DNA of 38,664 nt, from assembly GCA_002709695.1 (NCBI GenBank), contig PAQF01000026.1, positions 277,396 through 316,059 on the forward strand, written 5' to 3'. The notes below the pieces were generated by a model. That model had not been told where the DNA came from. It saw nothing but the letters and a program-made list of their open reading frames with translations, and searched no databases. The position numbers were made by a program, and so were the translations under genes. Shown piece by piece: positions 17,430 through 25,532 of this stretch. Position 1 is the first letter of the stretch; every line of letters starts with the position of its first letter. Source of the DNA: Candidatus Poribacteria bacterium. Lineage in GTDB: Bacteria; Poribacteria; WGA-4E; UBA9662.

Positions 17430-17440
17430 TTTAATTCAGT

Positions 17441-19717
17441 CTAACTATTTTGACGTCCTGCTAACCCTTGCAAATATTCACCAATTTTGTCTGCAATCTG
17501 CTTGGCATCCACATCAGCAAAGTCAAAAAGTTCCTTTAGCATTGGAGAAATCGCTCCAGTATCAAGGATGTTGCTGGCCAGCTTGCCCATATTGCTATCG
17601 CTACCACTCTTGCCGTCTGATCCACCCATGTCAAGAATCTTAATAGAATCAATTTTCTCGACAGGTTTCATCAATCGCTCAGCTAAATCAGGTGAGACTT
17701 CTATAAGTTCCAGTAACGCCTCTTGAACAAGAACACGTTTTTCAGCCACATTTCGCGCTTCCAAATGTACCATCTCCCCTGTAGCTTTGGCACGAGCTTC
17801 AGCCAGAACAGCATCGGCCAAACGTTCGATAGGTTGAGCTTGAGCTTCTCCACCAAGAATAGCTACATCCCGTTGCCATTCGGCTTCTCTAACCCGCTGG
17901 GCAGCAGTAACTTCGACTTGTGCTTCTGCACGTTCCGCTTCAGCAAGTAGTTGCCCTTTCTCAGCTATCGCCGTTGTCACCTGTCTATTAGCAACATCAA
18001 TCTTCCGATCCTCGTCTTTGAGTTGAACAACCAATTCCTTATCAATTTGAGATTGTTCGACGGTACGAGTCCTTTCAATCTCTGTCAGTTCAACCTGTCG
18101 TCCCTGACCAATTTGCGCCGTCTCAACTACCAAGTTCTTCTCAATATCACGCTGCTGGACTTGTTGTTCCTGACCAATCTTGGCCGTTTCAACTACCAAG
18201 GTCTTTTCAACGTCTCTTAAGCCTACACCCTCTTCCATCGCAAGCTTAGCACGCTCGACCTCCAACAGCTTCTCCTGCTCACGAATACCAACTATTTCTT
18301 CCTGTGACAGTTTAGCTACATCCACCGTCTGTGTCTTCTCAATCTCTGTCAGTGATACTTGGCGTTCCTGACCAATTTGTGCCGTCTCAACTACCAAGTT
18401 CTTCTCAATATCACGCTGCTGGACTTGTTGTTCCTGACCAATCTTGGCCGTTTCAATTACCAGAGTCTTTTCAATATCTCTTAGACTTACACCCTCTTCC
18501 ATCGCAATTTTAGCACGCTCGACCTCCAACAGCTTCTCCTGCTCACGAACTTCAACTTGCTGTTCCATTTCGATACGTTCCAAAGAAACGACAAGATTAG
18601 CTTCAAGTTCGGCAATCTGAACCTTTTGAGTCTGCTCAATCTGTTTTGTTTCAATGACCAAGTTCTTTTCAATTTCGCGTTCAGCAACTACTTGTTCCTG
18701 TTCAATTTTAGCTGTTTCAACCATTTGCATAGCTTCAATCTCTCGTTCCTGAACAGCCTGCTCCTGCGAAACTCTTGCCTTCTCAACTTCTTGCTTCATC
18801 AGATATTCACGTTCTTGGACATCCTGTTCCATTTCAAACTGAAATTGCAGTGTATCTGCCTCACGTTCAGCAGCATAAATGGCTATATTCTTTTGCTGGT
18901 CAGATTCAGCCCATGCCTGCTCCTGCTCAGCTTCCAGCTTCTGAATCTGTGCTTCAACATCAATCTGAACGATAGCTACTTCCTTTTCCTGAATAATCCT
19001 TTCTTTCTCACGAGCTTGCTCGGCAGTAATTTCAGTAATCGTTCGGATCCCAATTGCATCAAAACGGTTCTCCGTATCCAATGTATCAATCTGTGTTTGG
19101 TCAACTCGAATTATAGATACTGATTCAAGTTTAAGTCCATTTTCCATTTGCAGGTTAACACCAACGGCCTCTTGGACTTTGTCAGCAAACTCTTCCCTTT
19201 TCTGCAATAAATCCTCAATGTCACTCTCAGCAGCCACACTCCTCAAAGCACCTTCAAGCTTCTGTTCAATCAAGTCTCGAATGGTTTCTGGCGTCATATT
19301 CTTATCACCAAGAGATTGAGCAGCCCGTAAAATATCATCTTCCATCGGCTGAACTTGAAGGTAGAAAACAGCTTCAACATCCGCACGATTGAAGTCTGCA
19401 GTAATAAACGCGTCCTGACCTTCACGAAGTATCTCAAGCCTCATAGTGTTGAGTGACACTTCCCTAACTTCATGGATGATAGTGTTCAACCATAACCCAC
19501 CAGTAATATTAATCTTTTCTCCGCTACCTCCAGTTCTGACTAGAGCTACGTCCGCCTTAGGTTTTTTGTAGCGGATCACAGCAGCGATGAACGCCACACT
19601 GATAGAAGAAGCGATAACCAATGAAATAATTAAGGCATTAGCAAATTGCTGTAAAGCAAAGAAGCCAACAGTCCCTGCCACAGCGATAAGAATTAAAATG
19701 AGAGCAATTAAGCGCAT
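17441..19717 (-). CDS. YqiK/flotillin-type SPFH membrane protein with long repeat coiled coil
   Basis: The 758-residue protein starts with two membrane helices (about residues 4-21 and 28-49) and continues with an SPFH/band-7 domain at about 52-225. That domain contains ADVALVRTGGSGEKINITGG and later TIRDLIEQKLEGALRSVAA, closely matching the YqiK group of bacterial flotillins. Residues 304-589 are 13 consecutive 22-residue repeats of the type DIEKxLVVETAxIGQEQQVQ, a predicted very long coiled coil. After that come an Ala/Glu-rich flotillin-type helix with GGEAQAQPIERLADAVLAEA and a Gly/Ser linker to a small terminal helix. Family members scaffold membrane microdomains by forming rings. Four of the repeats are duplicated at DNA level. 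The gene lies 25 bp after the second crystallin gene. Confidence 0.85.
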   Translation of the reverse strand: MRLIALILILIAVAGTVGFFALQQFANALIISLVIASSISVAFIAAVIRYKKPKADVALVRTGGSGEKINITGGLWLNTIIHEVREVSLNTMRLEILREGQDAFITADFNRADVEAVFYLQVQPMEDDILRAAQSLGDKNMTPETIRDLIEQKLEGALRSVAAESDIEDLLQKREEFADKVQEAVGVNLQMENGLKLESVSIIRVDQTQIDTLDTENRFDAIGIRTITEITAEQAREKERIIQEKEVAIVQIDVEAQIQKLEAEQEQAWAESDQQKNIAIYAAEREADTLQFQFEMEQDVQEREYLMKQEVEKARVSQEQAVQEREIEAMQMVETAKIEQEQVVAEREIEKNLVIETKQIEQTQKVQIAELEANLVVSLERIEMEQQVEVREQEKLLEVERAKIAMEEGVSLRDIEKTLVIETAKIGQEQQVQQRDIEKNLVVETAQIGQERQVSLTEIEKTQTVDVAKLSQEEIVGIREQEKLLEVERAKLAMEEGVGLRDVEKTLVVETAKIGQEQQVQQRDIEKNLVVETAQIGQGRQVELTEIERTRTVEQSQIDKELVVQLKDEDRKIDVANRQVTTAIAEKGQLLAEAERAEAQVEVTAAQRVREAEWQRDVAILGGEAQAQPIERLADAVLAEARAKATGEMVHLEARNVAEKRVLVQEALLELIEVSPDLAERLMKPVEKIDSIKILDMGGSDGKSGSDSNMGKLASNILDTGAISPMLKELFDFADVDAKQIADKIGEYLQGLAGRQNS
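17951..18808 (-). repeat. Thirteen 22-codon (66-bp) repeats inside the flotillin gene
   Basis: Residues 304-589 divide without gaps into 13 units of 22 residues. Examples are EQEKLLEVERAKIAMEEG.., DIEKTLVIETAKIGQEQQ.. and DIEKNLVVETAQIGQERQ... Twenty-two residues is two hendecads, which suits an unusual straight or slightly right-handed coiled coil. The repeat is exact in length but diverged in sequence. Confidence 0.85.
18075..18549 (-). repeat. 264-bp period tandem DNA duplication
   Basis: The segments 18075-18285 and 18339-18549 are nearly identical and exactly 264 bp apart, that is four 66-bp units. The stretch CAATATCACGCTGCTGGACT and its surroundings occur unchanged in both. This is a recent in-frame duplication of 88 codons within the coiled coil. 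Confidence 0.85.
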
Positions 19718-19742
19718 TGATTTCTCCTAATACTTTTTCCCA

Positions 19743-21182
19743 TCATCTCATGACCGAACGCCAAGCCCCGGAACTCGGTATTGAACGCGATCGCCCCTTC
19801 AACGGTTGGCGAGGTGATGTTTGCCAAGCCAAATTTGCCAAGTAACAGAGAGCATTTTCAATTAGTGTTTTTGCCATTGCCGTTTTCATTGCATCTCGAG
19901 TATCAATTGCAAAAGTAACATAATAACCATCCCCATAACGAAGTTGGAATCCTATGGGAGCGTTATTGTCATCACCATGAATTGCAAGCCTAACATATTC
20001 CTGCTCCTCAGTCACCCAATGATCATCAAGAACTAAAGCATTCACATCTATCTTGTGCGGCCAAGCGAATATGCCGGTTTGATGTCCTTCAGACGTAATG
20101 TTAGCTTTGACATCACCCGCATTCACCACACGGATTGGATGTTGATCGACTGGTAGCCAATCACCACGCCAGCTAGGTTCATGAGTGTGAACCCCATCAG
20201 GCGCCACAATATTGTCATCCATTGCTGATGCCCAAACGACTCCTCCTCGCCTAACAAATTCCCGAATTTCTTGCTCTGAACCTTCAACAAAATACTCACG
20301 ATCATGCGCTGGAGCATTCCAAGTAAACCACACAATATCATACTCAGACAATATAACACTGGAAAGTTTACGAGCATTGTTAGAATCTCCATGGTTATCC
20401 GGGTTTGAGTTGATATTAATAATCGTGTACTCAAACTCGTGACCTTCTACCTCGACAAGCGACTCCAAAACGGCCGGTTCATTTGTACGACTATCAGAAA
20501 CCACGACAAGAATCCGGAAGGAACCAACAGGAACCACTTTTACAGAAGAAACTACGTTTGAAAAAGGTTGAGTAGAACTACGTAACCCCCTAGCATCATG
20601 CAAATTCCGGAGCCTAACTTGAAAATCTCGCGGCCCTAATGGCACAATCAAACGTTGTCCTTCAAAATTGGGTTGCTGGTAAAAGATTGCACGGCAACCA
20701 CCAGAAGGAAAATTTGGTCCACGCTGTATTTGCATTGAAGAAACTGAATTGTCCAGACCAATCTCGCGAAAATCACTTACATCTCGCATAATTACTCCCC
20801 TTTTACCCCGAAAATCGATGTCACGATAAACCTGAACAACAAGTGGAATCGCCCCATATTCTGGAGGTGTGGGATTAGCGGCCGGAGTAAAACTAATTGA
20901 CGAAATGACATCGCCAAAATTATATGGGATTTCGTGGATGCTCGGATAATAACCAGGAGCTAGGATGAGTTTCCTCCCCTGATGATTAACATGCTCATGG
21001 AAGATCGCTTTGTAATTCGGCGCGGATCTAAAACCTGGTCCCTTGTAAATCTTAATAGAAGAAATAATATCTTGAAGCCCTACTTCCTCTGTATTTACAA
21101 CAGAATCAATGACTGTTACCTTGCGTCCTTTATAATTGATGTGTTCAAAAACCTCCACAACCAATCGAGGTGTTAATGCCAT
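19743..21182 (-). CDS. Beta/gamma-crystallin protein with ThuA/glutamine-amidotransferase-like domain
   Basis: The first 210 or so residues hold four Greek-key motifs, each ending in a crystallin signature: DIISSIKI, DVISSISF, NSVSSMQI and NVVSSVKV. In microbial beta/gamma-crystallins the (N/D)(N/D)x(S/T)S motif binds calcium, but several copies here have lost one acidic residue. Residues about 225-455 form a class I glutamine-amidotransferase-like fold of the ThuA type: RILVVVSDSR, YDIVWFTWNAPAH, EIREFVRRGGVVWASAMDD and ALCYLANL. No obvious Cys nucleophile elbow is visible, so enzymatic activity is doubtful. There is no signal peptide. The N-terminal half is a clear paralogue of the upstream gene, 24 bp away. 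Confidence 0.8.
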   Translation of the reverse strand: MALTPRLVVEVFEHINYKGRKVTVIDSVVNTEEVGLQDIISSIKIYKGPGFRSAPNYKAIFHEHVNHQGRKLILAPGYYPSIHEIPYNFGDVISSISFTPAANPTPPEYGAIPLVVQVYRDIDFRGKRGVIMRDVSDFREIGLDNSVSSMQIQRGPNFPSGGCRAIFYQQPNFEGQRLIVPLGPRDFQVRLRNLHDARGLRSSTQPFSNVVSSVKVVPVGSFRILVVVSDSRTNEPAVLESLVEVEGHEFEYTIININSNPDNHGDSNNARKLSSVILSEYDIVWFTWNAPAHDREYFVEGSEQEIREFVRRGGVVWASAMDDNIVAPDGVHTHEPSWRGDWLPVDQHPIRVVNAGDVKANITSEGHQTGIFAWPHKIDVNALVLDDHWVTEEQEYVRLAIHGDDNNAPIGFQLRYGDGYYVTFAIDTRDAMKTAMAKTLIENALCYLANLAWQTSPRQPLKGRSRSIPSSGAWRSVMR

Positions 21183-21206
21183 ACTAACTTCCTCAGCCTA
21201 ACAATT

Positions 21207-22592
21207 CTAAACTAGGTCCCGCACTGCACGTGCTCTCTGTTGCTGATCTAGTCTTTGCCTTTCGTAATCGGTCATCTGATGAGCGCTCTGGGCCATTCTG
21301 AGACCATATTTAGTCGCTTCACCCCTACGCTTAAACAGGCGAAAATACTCAAAACGGGTAAGAGTAGGTGGGATGTTACCAGGGCAGAGTGTATGCAATC
21401 CAACTTGAACGGGATCTCCCATACCAACATTTGTTTGCCCACAACTCAACCAGCGAGAACCATCGGGACTCGCGTAACCCAGAAATTGGTTGCCACGCCT
21501 TTCAAGCCTGAGATAAAGTTCTCTAACATTAACCAAACCGGCCCCCCGTCCAACCAAGGAATAAACACGATTCACATGTCTTTCAAATCTAACATCGCCT
21601 CTAAAACCATGCGGCCCTGAAGTTTTCTCGAGACGAACAAATGAATGAGGACCTTTCCAAACAATAAGCCCTCCATGCTCTTTCAAATCAGGAGAAACAC
21701 GAATCCGGCACTCAATGGCAAAGTCGCCTGAGACATCCATCAACAAGCGGGGCGCATCCATGTTACCTCCACTACCTGGAGGGCTACCATGCCAAAGATC
21801 CTGCCCTGGGTCAGCACGCATCTCCAAGTACCCTTGTCGCTCGGACCAAGCCCCACCACCACCGGGATCCTCCCATCTCCACTCCGGTCGCATTTCATTG
21901 CCGATAAATTCATCTTCAAATATAATCTCGTTAAACTCGGAGGACGAGGACCAACCCTCTATTTTAACGGAAGAGACAACATCATTGAAACGACCTGGAA
22001 GAAAAGCAAAATTTGGTATTTCCTTCTTATAATCCATGGGTTCCATTCTTATGGAAAATTGGGCACCTTCAAAATCAACGTGTTCGAAAAACATAACGTT
22101 CGCTCCCTCACGTGGAAAATCTGGCCCCTTGAATATACGAACAGAAGAAATCATATCATGTAACCCAAGATTTCCTGTATGTGCAACATCACGCAAGATA
22201 GTTATCTTTCGACCTTGAAACTCCGCATGCTCATAACATTCAACAATCAGTGGCACTGTCCCCCACTCGGGCCCAGCCGTGTCCAAGACAGAGGCAAACC
22301 CTATCGAAGAAATATTATCCGTAAAATTATATATCATATCATGCAGATTAGGATAAAAACCTGGCCCAAGTGCAAGCTTCCGCCCTTGGAAATGCCAATG
22401 CTCATGCAAAATAGCCTTATAATTAGGATTGGATTTGAAGTTAGGGCCTTTGTAAATTTTAACCGAAGAAATGTTATCCTGAAACCCTATGTCAGCAGTA
22501 AAACTGACAGGCTCGAAAACATACCCTCTTCTACCACCAAAATTAGTATGTTCGAAAACCTCAACGATGAGACGTGGTATAACAACCGGCAT
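21207..22592 (-). CDS. Beta/gamma-crystallin protein with DUF1349/LamG-like C-terminal domain
   Basis: The first 210 or so residues carry four Greek keys with calcium-type signatures DNISSVKI, DNISSIGF, DMISSVRI and DVVSSVKI, better preserved than in the paralogue. Residues about 228-415 resemble a concanavalin-like DUF1349 domain: EDEFIGNEMRPEWRWEDPGG, then FAIECRIRVSPD, GGLIVWKG, FLGYASPDGSRWLSCGQ and VQVGLHTLC. A charged helical tail rich in Arg and Gln ends the protein. No signal peptide is present. It is the first gene of the four-gene unit. ATG 22592 is backed by GAGGC eight bases upstream and a strong promoter, with a leader of about 50 nt. Confidence 0.8.
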   Translation of the reverse strand: MPVVIPRLIVEVFEHTNFGGRRGYVFEPVSFTADIGFQDNISSVKIYKGPNFKSNPNYKAILHEHWHFQGRKLALGPGFYPNLHDMIYNFTDNISSIGFASVLDTAGPEWGTVPLIVECYEHAEFQGRKITILRDVAHTGNLGLHDMISSVRIFKGPDFPREGANVMFFEHVDFEGAQFSIRMEPMDYKKEIPNFAFLPGRFNDVVSSVKIEGWSSSSEFNEIIFEDEFIGNEMRPEWRWEDPGGGGAWSERQGYLEMRADPGQDLWHGSPPGSGGNMDAPRLLMDVSGDFAIECRIRVSPDLKEHGGLIVWKGPHSFVRLEKTSGPHGFRGDVRFERHVNRVYSLVGRGAGLVNVRELYLRLERRGNQFLGYASPDGSRWLSCGQTNVGMGDPVQVGLHTLCPGNIPPTLTRFEYFRLFKRRGEATKYGLRMAQSAHQMTDYERQRLDQQQRARAVRDLV

Positions 22593-22648
22593 TCGCGCTG
22601 CCTCACAAATCTTTATCAGGCTTTTCTGGAATGGACTTAATGCGGGGT

Positions 22649-22678
22649 ATCATATCATTGATCCACATAATCTGTCAA
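22649..22678 (-). promoter_or_regulatory. Strong predicted promoter of the crystallin-flotillin operon
   Basis: On the minus strand TTGACA (22673-22678), 18 bp and TATGAT (22649-22654) give a predicted start near 22642. No other promoter of this quality was seen in the short gaps between the four genes, which supports a single transcript. Confidence 0.75.
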
Positions 22679-22742
22679 AGATTAAAGACTAGGCCACCGG
22701 CTCAAAAACAGAACCAATATTCATCAATTGTTTAATTTAAAA

Positions 22743-25421
22743 TTAGCTTACGGCCCTTGCTTGAAGTTTGTAAATCAAATTCAGTGCATCCATCGGTGTT
22801 AGTTGGTTTAGATCAAGATTCTGGAGTTCTTCAACAATTGGATGCGTTTTAGGGGTAAACAACGCCATCTGAAGAGAGTCATCTTGAAAGGTTTTTCGTG
22901 AAACTCGCTTCCTTTTGTGCGGGATACCTCTGGTTACCAAGTCAGGAAGAGGAGCAGAAGCGTCTTCTGATTGGTTACTTTCTACAGATAGGTTATGTTG
23001 CTCAAGTACAGCTAAGATCTGATTAGCTCGATCAACAACAACTTGTGGTAATCCTGCAAGCCGTGCCACATGGATTCCATAACTTTGATCAGTACCTCCC
23101 TCAACGACTTTGCGTAAAAACGTGATTTTTTCACCATCTTCATGCACTGCAACATTGTAGTTTTCGACATTATCATATTTGTTGGCCAGTTCGATTAACT
23201 CATGATAATGTGTGGCAAATAAGGTTTTAGCACCAATCTTTTTATCATCAAGGATATATTCTGCCACAGCCCAAGCAATACTCAAACCATCAAAAGTGCT
23301 AGTTCCACGACCGATCTCGTCAAGAATAATCAAACTCTTAGAGGTCGCATTATTAAGAATATTTGCGGTTTCATTCATTTCAACCAAGAATGTGCTCTGC
23401 CCCATCACAAGATTGTCCGACGCTCCAACACGTGTAAAGATCCTATCAACCACACCAATTTTAGCTTTTGATGCCGGTACAAAACATCCTACTTGAGCCA
23501 TCAATACAATTAGAGCTGTTTGACGAAGATAAGTCGATTTGCCACTCATATTTGGACCGGTAATGATATGCATTTGTTGATTGGTACAATTGAGTTCTGT
23601 ATTATTAGGCACAAACCCCTCTCCAGTAAATAATTGCTCTACCACAGCATGGCGGCCATTATCGATGATTAAATCACTACTATCATCGATAATTGGCTTT
23701 GAATAATCATATTTTGAAGCAATGTAGGCAAAATTAGCAATCACGTCAACCATCGATATAGCAGACGCGATTTTTTGTATACAATTGGTTCGACTGGAAA
23801 CCTGATTCCGTATATCACAAAAAAGATCGTATTCAAGCTGATGAATTCGTTCTTCCGCATTCAGAATCTGTGACTCACGCTCTTTCAAATCCGGCGTAAT
23901 GAACCTCTCAGAATTGGTCAATGTTTGTTTGCGAATATAGTGATCAGGTACAAGGTCAAGATTAGGTTTAGTGACGTCAATATAGTAACCAAAGACTTGG
24001 TTATAACCAACCTTCAACGAATTAATGCCCGTCCGTTCACGTTCACCTTGTTGTAATTCAGTTATCCAGTCCTTGCCAGACAACGTGATTCCTCTTAGAC
24101 TATCAAGTTCTTCACTGTAACCATCTCGTATAATGTTTCCTTCCTGAATAGTTACTGGAGGTTCTGGATGAATCGAATTATCAATCAGATCCGCTAAATC
24201 TGTCATAGGATCAAGCTTGTGATTCAGATCCGCTAAAAACAAGACGGAACAATCTTCAAGTTGAAGTTTAACTGATGGAATAAGTCTCAGAGAATCTTTC
24301 AATGCCAATACTTCACGTGCATTCGCCGTCCCAAGGCTAATACGCGAGATTAGGCGTTGAATATCGTACATCTGTCTTAATGCATCACGCAGCTCTTCTT
24401 GTAGTACAATCCGGCTCTTCAGCTCATCAACAGCCTCAAGCCTTTGATTAATTAAGTCCGTTTTTAGATGTGGCTGAAGAAGCCATTGTTTAAGACAACG
24501 TGCACCCATTGAAGTCATAGTCTGATCCAGCATTTCCAACAAGGTCCCTTTTGATGAACCATCTCGCATAGATCGTGTCAATTCAAGATTCCGTAGAGTA
24601 TCTGCATCTAATACCATAAAACTATGGTTGGTATACGTGCGAAGCGATTGAATGTGCAGGACTTCTTGTTTTTGTGTCTCATGGAGATAGTAAATCAATG
24701 CCCCAGCTGCACATGTTGCTGCTGGCATATTCTCACACCCAAAACCATCAAGTGAAAGAATACTAAAATGATCAAGTAATTCAGACCGAGCTGATTGGTG
24801 ATCAAAACGCCAGTCTGGAAGATAGTTAACTGTAGCCTTGAGTTCGATATTAATTTGATCCAAAATCTCCTGATTCTCAAAATCTTCGGAAAAGAGACAT
24901 TCCGCTGGGCCAATACGGTTAACTTCCGACCAGAGGCCTGATAGATCCTCTAATTCTGTAACAGCAAACTCTCCAGTGGAAACATCGACCGAAGCAAGGC
25001 CATAGATAGCCCCAATTTGATGAGCAGAAATCAGGTAATTATTAGACTTTTGGTCTAGAGCGCTTGAGTCCGTTACTGTGCCAGGAGTAACTATGCGAAC
25101 AACATCCCGCTTGACCAGTCCTTTAGCCTGTTTGGCATCCTCCATCTGTTCAACAATCGCAACTTTGAGTCCTTCTTTTACAAGTTTGTAAAGATGCGAA
25201 TCCAACGAATGATGTGGCACCCCAGCCATGGGTATAGAAGTACCCGCAGTATTCTTGTCTCTGGCAGTAAGAGCGATTTCCAACACCCTCGAAATTGTCT
25301 CAGCGTCCTCGCCAAACGCCTCATAAAAATCACCGACGCGACATAAAACAATCGTATCTGAGTATTGGTCTTTGACACGATTGTATTGTTGCATTAAGCT
25401 GGACTTTTTTTTCGTGCCCAC
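22743..25421 (-). CDS. mutS: DNA mismatch repair protein MutS
   Basis: An 892-residue MutS of normal length. The mismatch-reading motif is visible as GDFYEAFG (Phe32-x-Glu34). The ATPase has Walker A GPNMSGKSTYLRQTA near residue 625, Walker B SLIILDEIGRGTSTFDGLS and the ATHYHELIEL motif. The clamp and lever helices lie between them. Near the C-terminus SLQMALF looks like a sliding-clamp-binding motif, and the last 25 residues match the tetramerisation helix region. The start is GTG 25421; ATG 25394 is a shorter alternative. It recognises mismatches and hands over to MutL, which is not in the window. Confidence 0.96.
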   Translation of the reverse strand: MGTKKKSSLMQQYNRVKDQYSDTIVLCRVGDFYEAFGEDAETISRVLEIALTARDKNTAGTSIPMAGVPHHSLDSHLYKLVKEGLKVAIVEQMEDAKQAKGLVKRDVVRIVTPGTVTDSSALDQKSNNYLISAHQIGAIYGLASVDVSTGEFAVTELEDLSGLWSEVNRIGPAECLFSEDFENQEILDQINIELKATVNYLPDWRFDHQSARSELLDHFSILSLDGFGCENMPAATCAAGALIYYLHETQKQEVLHIQSLRTYTNHSFMVLDADTLRNLELTRSMRDGSSKGTLLEMLDQTMTSMGARCLKQWLLQPHLKTDLINQRLEAVDELKSRIVLQEELRDALRQMYDIQRLISRISLGTANAREVLALKDSLRLIPSVKLQLEDCSVLFLADLNHKLDPMTDLADLIDNSIHPEPPVTIQEGNIIRDGYSEELDSLRGITLSGKDWITELQQGERERTGINSLKVGYNQVFGYYIDVTKPNLDLVPDHYIRKQTLTNSERFITPDLKERESQILNAEERIHQLEYDLFCDIRNQVSSRTNCIQKIASAISMVDVIANFAYIASKYDYSKPIIDDSSDLIIDNGRHAVVEQLFTGEGFVPNNTELNCTNQQMHIITGPNMSGKSTYLRQTALIVLMAQVGCFVPASKAKIGVVDRIFTRVGASDNLVMGQSTFLVEMNETANILNNATSKSLIILDEIGRGTSTFDGLSIAWAVAEYILDDKKIGAKTLFATHYHELIELANKYDNVENYNVAVHEDGEKITFLRKVVEGGTDQSYGIHVARLAGLPQVVVDRANQILAVLEQHNLSVESNQSEDASAPLPDLVTRGIPHKRKRVSRKTFQDDSLQMALFTPKTHPIVEELQNLDLNQLTPMDALNLIYKLQARAVS

Positions 25422-25454
25422 CGCTCATTTTCCCTTATTGTCAGATATTCGAAT

Positions 25455-25483
25455 AGCATAGCAGAGTAAGGTATTCATGTCAA
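25455..25483 (-). promoter_or_regulatory. Predicted mutS promoter
   Basis: On the minus strand TTGACA (25478-25483), a 17-bp spacer and TATGCT (25455-25460) predict a start near 25448, giving a 27-nt leader to the GTG. Confidence 0.7.
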
Positions 25484-25496
25484 TGTGGAATTGAGG

Positions 25497-25524
25497 TTGA
25501 AGATCCTACAATTTATGATATAAT
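25497..25524 (+). promoter_or_regulatory. Predicted promoter immediately before the membrane flippase-like gene
   Basis: TTGAAG (25497-25502), 16 bp and TATAAT (25519-25524) predict a transcription start near 25531. The GTG start codon is at 25533, so the message would have almost no leader. Its -35 box is 13 bp from that of mutS. Confidence 0.55.
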
Positions 25525-25532
25525 CTGGCTCT

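Noticed and set aside
16557-18690. Several long open frames on the plus strand opposite the flotillin and LamG genes, with Phe/Leu- or Ser-rich products
   Set aside because: They are antisense shadows of the 66-bp coiled-coil repeats and biased codons; they lack ribosome-binding sites and familiar protein sequence.
22593-22742. Riboswitch or small RNA ahead of the crystallin operon
   Set aside because: The predicted leader is only about 50 nt and no conserved riboswitch core was seen.
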